This document shows, piece after piece, positions 59,919 to 64,000 of a DNA stretch of 64,000 bases; position 1 is the first letter of the stretch; each line of letters opens with the position of its first letter. The stretch is from Sulfonitrofixus sp039714575 (GTDB taxonomy: Bacteria; Campylobacterota; Campylobacteria; Campylobacterales; Sulfurimonadaceae): contig JBDLJE010000003.1 of the NCBI GenBank assembly GCA_039714575.1, positions 10,401 through 74,400 of the forward strand, given 5' to 3'. The notes under the pieces were generated by a model, which was given only the letters and a program-made list of their open reading frames with translations, did not search any database and was not told the DNA's origin. Position numbers and translations under genes: made by a program.

Positions 59919-60586
59919 AAGCGATGATCCTTGCAGCAGGTCTCGGTGAACGTATGCGTCCGTTGACGGACCATACGCCCAAACCGCTGCTGGAGGTGGC
60001 CGGCAAGCCTCTTATCGTCTACCACATCGAAAAACTTGCTGCAGCCGGCTTTGAAGAGATCATTATCAACATTGCCCATCTGGGCCATATGATCCCCGAA
60101 GCACTGGGTGACGGTTCCAAGTGGGGGATTAAGATCGTCTATTCCGATGAACAGGAAGAGGGGGCGTTAGAGAGTGCCGGCGGTATCGTAAAAGCCTTGC
60201 CTTTATTGGGTAGTGAACCTTTTCTGGTCGTCAATGGTGACGTCTGGTGCGATCATGAATTCAATGCCGTCTTTGATCTTAAAGACGATCTGGCACATCT
60301 AATTTTAGTCAGTAATCCGGACCATAATAAAAAAGGTGATTTTGCGCTTAACAACGGGCGCCTGTTGAATGAGGGTGATCACCAGCTTACCTTTTCCGGC
60401 ATCGGTTATTACTCACCTGTACTTTTTGAAAAACTTCCTTACGGCAAGAGCGCTTTGGCACCGCTGTTGCGCAAAGCGATAGATGATGAGAGGGTAAGCG
60501 GCACTCTTCATAACGGAGAGTGGCGGGACATCGGCACGCCGGAACGTTTAGATGCCATCAACTTTCATATAGTGAGCGATACCTGA
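59915..60586 (+). CDS. murU: MurNAc-1-phosphate uridylyltransferase
   Basis: 223 residues from a GTG start overlapping the amgK stop (GTGA). Nucleotidyltransferase motifs are MILAAGLGERMRPLTDHTPK followed by PLLEVAGKPLIVYH, the metal-binding VVNGDVWCDHEF, and EWRDIGTPERLDAI. It makes UDP-MurNAc from MurNAc-1-phosphate and UTP, bypassing MurA/MurB. No mupP-type phosphatase gene is in the operon. Confidence 0.93.
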   Translation: MKAMILAAGLGERMRPLTDHTPKPLLEVAGKPLIVYHIEKLAAAGFEEIIINIAHLGHMIPEALGDGSKWGIKIVYSDEQEEGALESAGGIVKALPLLGSEPFLVVNGDVWCDHEFNAVFDLKDDLAHLILVSNPDHNKKGDFALNNGRLLNEGDHQLTFSGIGYYSPVLFEKLPYGKSALAPLLRKAIDDERVSGTLHNGEWRDIGTPERLDAINFHIVSDT

Positions 60587-61378
60587 TCAAACTTTCTGCT
60601 GCATCTGCAGCATGATGGTCTTGAGTTCGGCGATCTCTCGCTGCAGCTGCAGGGTTGTCACCTCTTTTTGTTCATCTTCGTTCTCAGCCTCTTTTTCACT
60701 CTCTTTAAGGGTAAAGATGGCATCAACGATAATCCCTATGAGCAGGTTGACCATGACAAAGGTGACCAGCAGTATGAAAATAATAAAGAAGATCCATGCG
60801 TAAGGGAAAACCTCCATTACCGGACGTGCTATTCCCATTGACCAGCTCTCAAGCGTCATCACTTGAAAGAGCGTATACATCGATGCGCCCAGTGTTCCGA
60901 ACCACTCCGGGAAATGTTCGCCGAAGAGGGTTGTAGACATAATCGAGAAGACGTAAAAAAAGACCATCAGTACCATCGAGATCGACAATATGCCGGGAAC
61001 AACACTTACCAAAGCACCGATGATGGTGCGCATCTGCGGGATGATCGTCAGCAGTCTGAAGAGTCTCAACACACGAAGAACACGCAAGATAGAGAACTCT
61101 TCGCTTACCGGTACTAAAGAGATCGCCACGACAAAGAAGTCAAAAAGACTCCAAGGGTCTTTAAAGAACTCCAGACGGTAGGCATAGATGCGCAAGGCGA
61201 TCTCCACCGTGAAAACTGCAATGACCATCATGTCGATTGTGTCAAGTATAGAGCCGTACTCGGCCATGATCGGCTTTGATGTGGCCAGTCCGAGCGTGAT
61301 ACCGTTAAAGATGATGAGACCGGTGATAAAATACCGGAACAGTCTGGTTTCGACCAGGGTTGTGATAATAGAGCGCAT
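60587..61378 (-). CDS. Bacterial voltage-gated sodium channel (NaChBac/NavBac type)
   Basis: 263 residues from the ATG at 61378, which has GAGGAAAC upstream; a start 30 nt earlier is less likely. Six helices. The S4 voltage sensor ILRVLRVLRLFRLLTIIPQM carries Arg at every third position. The pore filter TLESWSM is the Na+-selective LESW motif of NaChBac. S6 is FVMVNLLIGIIVDAIF, and a C-terminal coiled coil (EVTTLQLQREIAELKTIMLQ) should tetramerise. It would let Na+ in on depolarisation. Convergent with murU, ending directly after it. Confidence 0.93.
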   Translation of the reverse strand: MRSIITTLVETRLFRYFITGLIIFNGITLGLATSKPIMAEYGSILDTIDMMVIAVFTVEIALRIYAYRLEFFKDPWSLFDFFVVAISLVPVSEEFSILRVLRVLRLFRLLTIIPQMRTIIGALVSVVPGILSISMVLMVFFYVFSIMSTTLFGEHFPEWFGTLGASMYTLFQVMTLESWSMGIARPVMEVFPYAWIFFIIFILLVTFVMVNLLIGIIVDAIFTLKESEKEAENEDEQKEVTTLQLQREIAELKTIMLQMQQKV

Positions 61379-61609
61379 AGTTTCCTCACAGCGGCAGTGT
61401 AGCACCACCTCGATTTAGTTGCGCGATTTTAGTAGGAAAAGTTATATGCAGGGTAAACAACAAGCAGATATCAATACGAATTTGAATATGCTGATATTAA
61501 CAACAGAAAAAGAGGCTTATCATGGTAAATGTGGATGATAGGTTAGTATTAATATCTTATACTTGTCTAGATGTTTTGAATACTTAAAAGTGTGACCAAA
61601 GGAGAGCAT

Positions 61610-63034
61610 GTGAAATTGCTTAACTATATATTTTTATCCATAGTTCTGTCAACCGGCCTGACAGCCAACGAACATATAGAAGAGTCTATCGTCAAGATCT
61701 TCACCGTCTCCAAGATACCCAACTACAGAACGCCATGGAACAGCAGCATTAAACGCTCTCATGCCTCCGGTGCTATTATCAGCGGCAACAAGATCCTGAC
61801 CAATGCACACGTTGTGGCAAATGAGACCTTTATAGAGGTCAAAAGATACGGCGACACCAAACGTTATGAAGCGAAAGTCGAGTTTATCTCACATCAGGCG
61901 GACCTGGCACTTTTGAGCGTCGATGATGCCGGCTTTTTTGAGGGTGTCAAAAGTTTGCAGCTTGACGGCTTGCCGACCATACAGCAGAAGGTCACCGTAT
62001 ACGGTTTTCCCCGAGGCGGTACCAGTCTTAGTGTCAGCACAGGGGTCGTCTCAAGAATAGAACATAACCGCTATGCTCACTCTAAAGAGATCTTTATGTC
62101 CATACAGATAGACGCGGCCATTAACCCCGGCAGCAGCGGCGGTCCGGCTGTCAGTGACGGCAAAATCGTAGGTGTTGTCATGCAGCAGATAGCAAAGGCG
62201 CAGAACATCGGGTATCTGGTACCTGTTGAAGTCATAAAACACTTTTTAGACGATGTTAAAGACAGACGCTATGACGGCTTTCCTCATCTGGGCATTACGA
62301 CTGAGATGATGGAGAGCAAGGCGTTACGCAATGTGCACAAGATGGACAAAAAGACCAGCGGTGTTCTGGTCATAGACATGTCTGAACGCTCGCCTGCATT
62401 CGGCAAGTTAAAAAAAGGCGATGTCCTTTTGAGCATCGACGGCAACAAGATAGAAAATGACGGTACAGTTGAGTTCAGGCATCACCAATTCACCTCTTAT
62501 AAATACTACTTTGACAAAAAGCAGGTGGGTGACACTATTGTGCTGGGTCTGCTGCGAGACGGAAAAAAGAGTGAGATCAAAGTCGTGTTGGATAATGTCG
62601 CTGATGACCATCTTTTGGTGAACACCGTGGCTTATGATGTGGAACCGAAGTACTTTATTTATGGCGGGTATGTCTTTAGTCCATTGAGCCGGAATCTTTT
62701 GATGAAGTCGAGTGCAACGCTGTTGAACCTGAGAGAGTTGGCCAGAAAATGGGCTACGGATGAGAGAGAAGAGGTTGTTATACTGTTGAAAGTCTTAGCG
62801 TCCGACATCAACAGGGGTGATCACACTTTTTCACTCTGGACGGTCGACAAGATCAACTCTGTAAAATATAAAGATTTTAAAGAGTTTTTAGAGATCATCA
62901 AAAGCTTCGAGGGTGATTACCTGATCCTGGAAGACAAAGAGGGTGTGAAGATAGCTATTGACAGGAGAGAGGCTCAGGAGGTTGAAGAGGAGATCTTAAA
63001 AAGATACAGCATCAAACAGTCTCAAAGACTTTAA
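61610..63034 (+). CDS. Deg/HtrA-type serine protease with PDZ domain, periplasmic
   Basis: 474 residues from GTG 61610 with AAAGGAG upstream; an in-frame GTG at 61592 lies before that box. A signal peptide (VKLLNYIFLSIVLSTGLTAN) is followed by a trypsin-like domain with the catalytic triad in ILTNAHVVAN (His), HQADLALLSV (Asp) and AAINPGSSGGPAVSDG (Ser). A PDZ domain follows (about 255-335: SPAFGKLKKGDVLLSIDGNK). The C-terminal third (LFKVLASDINRG-like, FLEIIKSFEGDYLILEDKEG) resembles the plant Deg extension. Probably degrades damaged envelope proteins. Confidence 0.9.
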   Translation: MKLLNYIFLSIVLSTGLTANEHIEESIVKIFTVSKIPNYRTPWNSSIKRSHASGAIISGNKILTNAHVVANETFIEVKRYGDTKRYEAKVEFISHQADLALLSVDDAGFFEGVKSLQLDGLPTIQQKVTVYGFPRGGTSLSVSTGVVSRIEHNRYAHSKEIFMSIQIDAAINPGSSGGPAVSDGKIVGVVMQQIAKAQNIGYLVPVEVIKHFLDDVKDRRYDGFPHLGITTEMMESKALRNVHKMDKKTSGVLVIDMSERSPAFGKLKKGDVLLSIDGNKIENDGTVEFRHHQFTSYKYYFDKKQVGDTIVLGLLRDGKKSEIKVVLDNVADDHLLVNTVAYDVEPKYFIYGGYVFSPLSRNLLMKSSATLLNLRELARKWATDEREEVVILLKVLASDINRGDHTFSLWTVDKINSVKYKDFKEFLEIIKSFEGDYLILEDKEGVKIAIDRREAQEVEEEILKRYSIKQSQRL

Positions 63035-63041
63035 GTGTTGA

Positions 63042-63362
63042 TTATTGAATGATCTCTTCTATGTCTTGTGCGAGCATGACGCCTTCGCTGCGATAGATCA
63101 TCTCGTTCTCACTTTTATAGATGACCATGGTCGGCAGCTGGTAGACGTCGTACCGGTTTGTCAGGTCGGGGGACTCGTCTGTGTCTATCATTAGAACAGA
63201 GACGTTTTCGTTGTCGTCATCGACATCTTCGAGTTCGCACTCTAGTGCATGGCAGGGTTCACACCACTCAGAACCGAATTTTAAGATCACTATCTTCTCT
63301 TTACTGAACTCTTCCGCCAATACAGCAGAGAAATCTGTTTCGTTTACTTCGATAAAGGCCAT
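63042..63362 (-). CDS. Thioredoxin-family protein
   Basis: 106 residues from the ATG at 63362, which overlaps the stop of the upstream monooxygenase gene (TAATG). The active site is FGSEWCEPCHALECELEDVD, with CEPC in place of CGPC. The cis-Pro loop YQLPTMVIYKSENE is present. No signal peptide, so cytoplasmic. A general disulfide reductase or a dedicated partner of the coupled gene. Confidence 0.88.
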   Translation of the reverse strand: MAFIEVNETDFSAVLAEEFSKEKIVILKFGSEWCEPCHALECELEDVDDDNENVSVLMIDTDESPDLTNRYDVYQLPTMVIYKSENEMIYRSEGVMLAQDIEEIIQ

Positions 63363-63694
63363 TATTTTACTTCCTTGTTCTGTTCTTTCAGCCCGAGCTT
63401 TGTCAGGCACTGTGTGAGTTTAAGCGGGTTGGAGACTTTAACATCGATGAGTTCGTCCATCTCTGCACTGAGTGATATAAACGTTTCATTCTCCAGGTGT
63501 GCGTTAAACCTCTTTTCACTTTTCCAGATCTCTATAATAAAAAAGATCGTCCGGTCTTCGTCGAGTTGGTACAGCTCATACTTTTGACACCCTTTTTCAA
63601 GAAGAGCCGCCTCTACTAGAGCATTAAGCAAGGGTTTCAGGGTCTTTTCTTTTCCCTCTACAGCCTCAATGATCACTCGGTTTGCTACAGTCAT
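63362..63694 (-). CDS. Antibiotic biosynthesis monooxygenase (YgiN-like quinol monooxygenase) family protein
   Basis: 110 residues. The ABM ferredoxin-like fold shows in NRVIIEAVEGKEKTLKPLLN, CQKYELYQLDEDRTIFFIIE and WKSEKRFNAHLENETFISLS, where E-x-W-x(4-5)-F-x-x-H-L is the family signature. Cofactor-free small monooxygenases of this type act on quinols or aromatic rings, or handle haem. Translationally coupled to the thioredoxin gene. Confidence 0.88.
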   Translation of the reverse strand: MTVANRVIIEAVEGKEKTLKPLLNALVEAALLEKGCQKYELYQLDEDRTIFFIIEIWKSEKRFNAHLENETFISLSAEMDELIDVKVSNPLKLTQCLTKLGLKEQNKEVK

Positions 63695-63820
63695 GGTCTA
63701 TCTTTTTTAGTCAGTATAGCAAAAACAATAAATTAATATAATGACCTTCATCATAAAATATACACTTTTTTTACGTCAGAATATCTGCTAAAATTCGGCA
63801 ATAGGCAGGTTTGGACGCAT

Positions 63821-64000
63821 ATGAAAAAGATCAAAGTTTTTATCAACGGTTTCGGACGTATAGGCAGAGGTGCCTTGCGTGCCATGCTCGATGATGATGT
63901 CTTTGATGTTGTCGGTATTAACGACATCTTCTCTTTTTCACAGTTTCAATACCTCTTACAGTATGACTCTCTTTATAAAGAGCTGCCTTACAAGGTCACA
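63821..64000 (+). CDS. gap: Glyceraldehyde-3-phosphate dehydrogenase, 3'-truncated by window edge
   Basis: First 60 codons. MKKIKVFINGFGRIGRGALR is the NAD-binding start of type I GAPDH, followed by DDDVFDVVGINDIFSFSQFQ, LLQYDSLYKELPYKVT. An AGGCAGG box precedes the ATG. The catalytic domain is beyond the window. Confidence 0.96.
   Translation, partial: MKKIKVFINGFGRIGRGALRAMLDDDVFDVVGINDIFSFSQFQYLLQYDSLYKELPYKVT

Noticed and set aside
1..64000. tRNA, rRNA, tmRNA or other structural RNA genes
   Set aside because: No tRNA T-arm or anticodon pattern or rRNA-like block was seen on either strand while reading; none is claimed.
1..64000. CRISPR array or cas genes
   Set aside because: No regularly spaced 24-37 bp direct repeats and no Cas-like protein were found.

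Overview
The window reads as chromosome of a Campylobacterota (epsilonproteobacterial) bacterium, most like a Sulfurimonas- or Sulfurovum-type marine or sediment chemolithotroph. The grounds are the protein families and gene orders (accD / thiE-like / rlmH / dksA-like, a short 205-residue RecO, NnrS, TauE/SafE, a periplasmic monohaem cytochrome) and dense, moderately AT-rich coding. This placement is inference, since no rRNA or tRNA gene is visible.

Layout. 1-5.7 kb: end of a LolC/E-type ABC permease, a LolA-like periplasmic protein and an outer-membrane barrel, then arsenate reductase, a DUF255 thioredoxin-like protein and a nitroreductase. 5.8-7.3 kb: DUF4395 protein, Rrf2 regulator, membrane-anchored HPt protein. 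7.5-12.3 kb: four tightly packed genes that look like an uncharacterised ion-driven membrane complex (4-TM coiled-coil protein, membrane-anchored VWA-like protein, MotA/ZorA-like protein with a long tail, MotB/ZorB-like protein with an intramembrane Glu). This is the best candidate for an undescribed system. 12.3-16.2 kb: nucleoside deoxyribosyltransferase, a GtrA/GT2/GT39 glycosylation trio, RecO. 16.4-27.4 kb: gltBD, an inositol monophosphatase family enzyme, accD, thiE-like, rlmH, dksA-like, a membrane protein and a Dus enzyme. 27.5-37.6 kb: small ORF, NnrS, cytochrome c, GGDEF protein, TauE, uvrA and a SNF2 helicase.

37.6-45.6 kb is accessory DNA. An AT-rich two-gene insert is flanked by a 246-bp direct repeat of the helicase 3' end. 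Next come a single-gene unit bounded by integron-type core sites, a delta-60-repeat lipoprotein and small orphan genes. 46.3-51.8 kb is core again: ppaC, ycaO, VF530 protein, DAACS symporter, RluA-type pseudouridine synthase, PH-domain protein. 51.8-53.5 kb holds three AT-rich minus-strand genes separated by attC-like hairpins, resembling an integron cassette cluster without an integrase.

55.1-60.6 kb is a compact MurNAc salvage operon: secreted NamZ-like muramidase, SSS symporter, AnmK, AmgK, MurU. Together these could take MurNAc from outside the cell to UDP-MurNAc. The window ends with a NaChBac-like sodium channel, a Deg-type protease, a monooxygenase/thioredoxin pair and the first 60 codons of a GAPDH gene.
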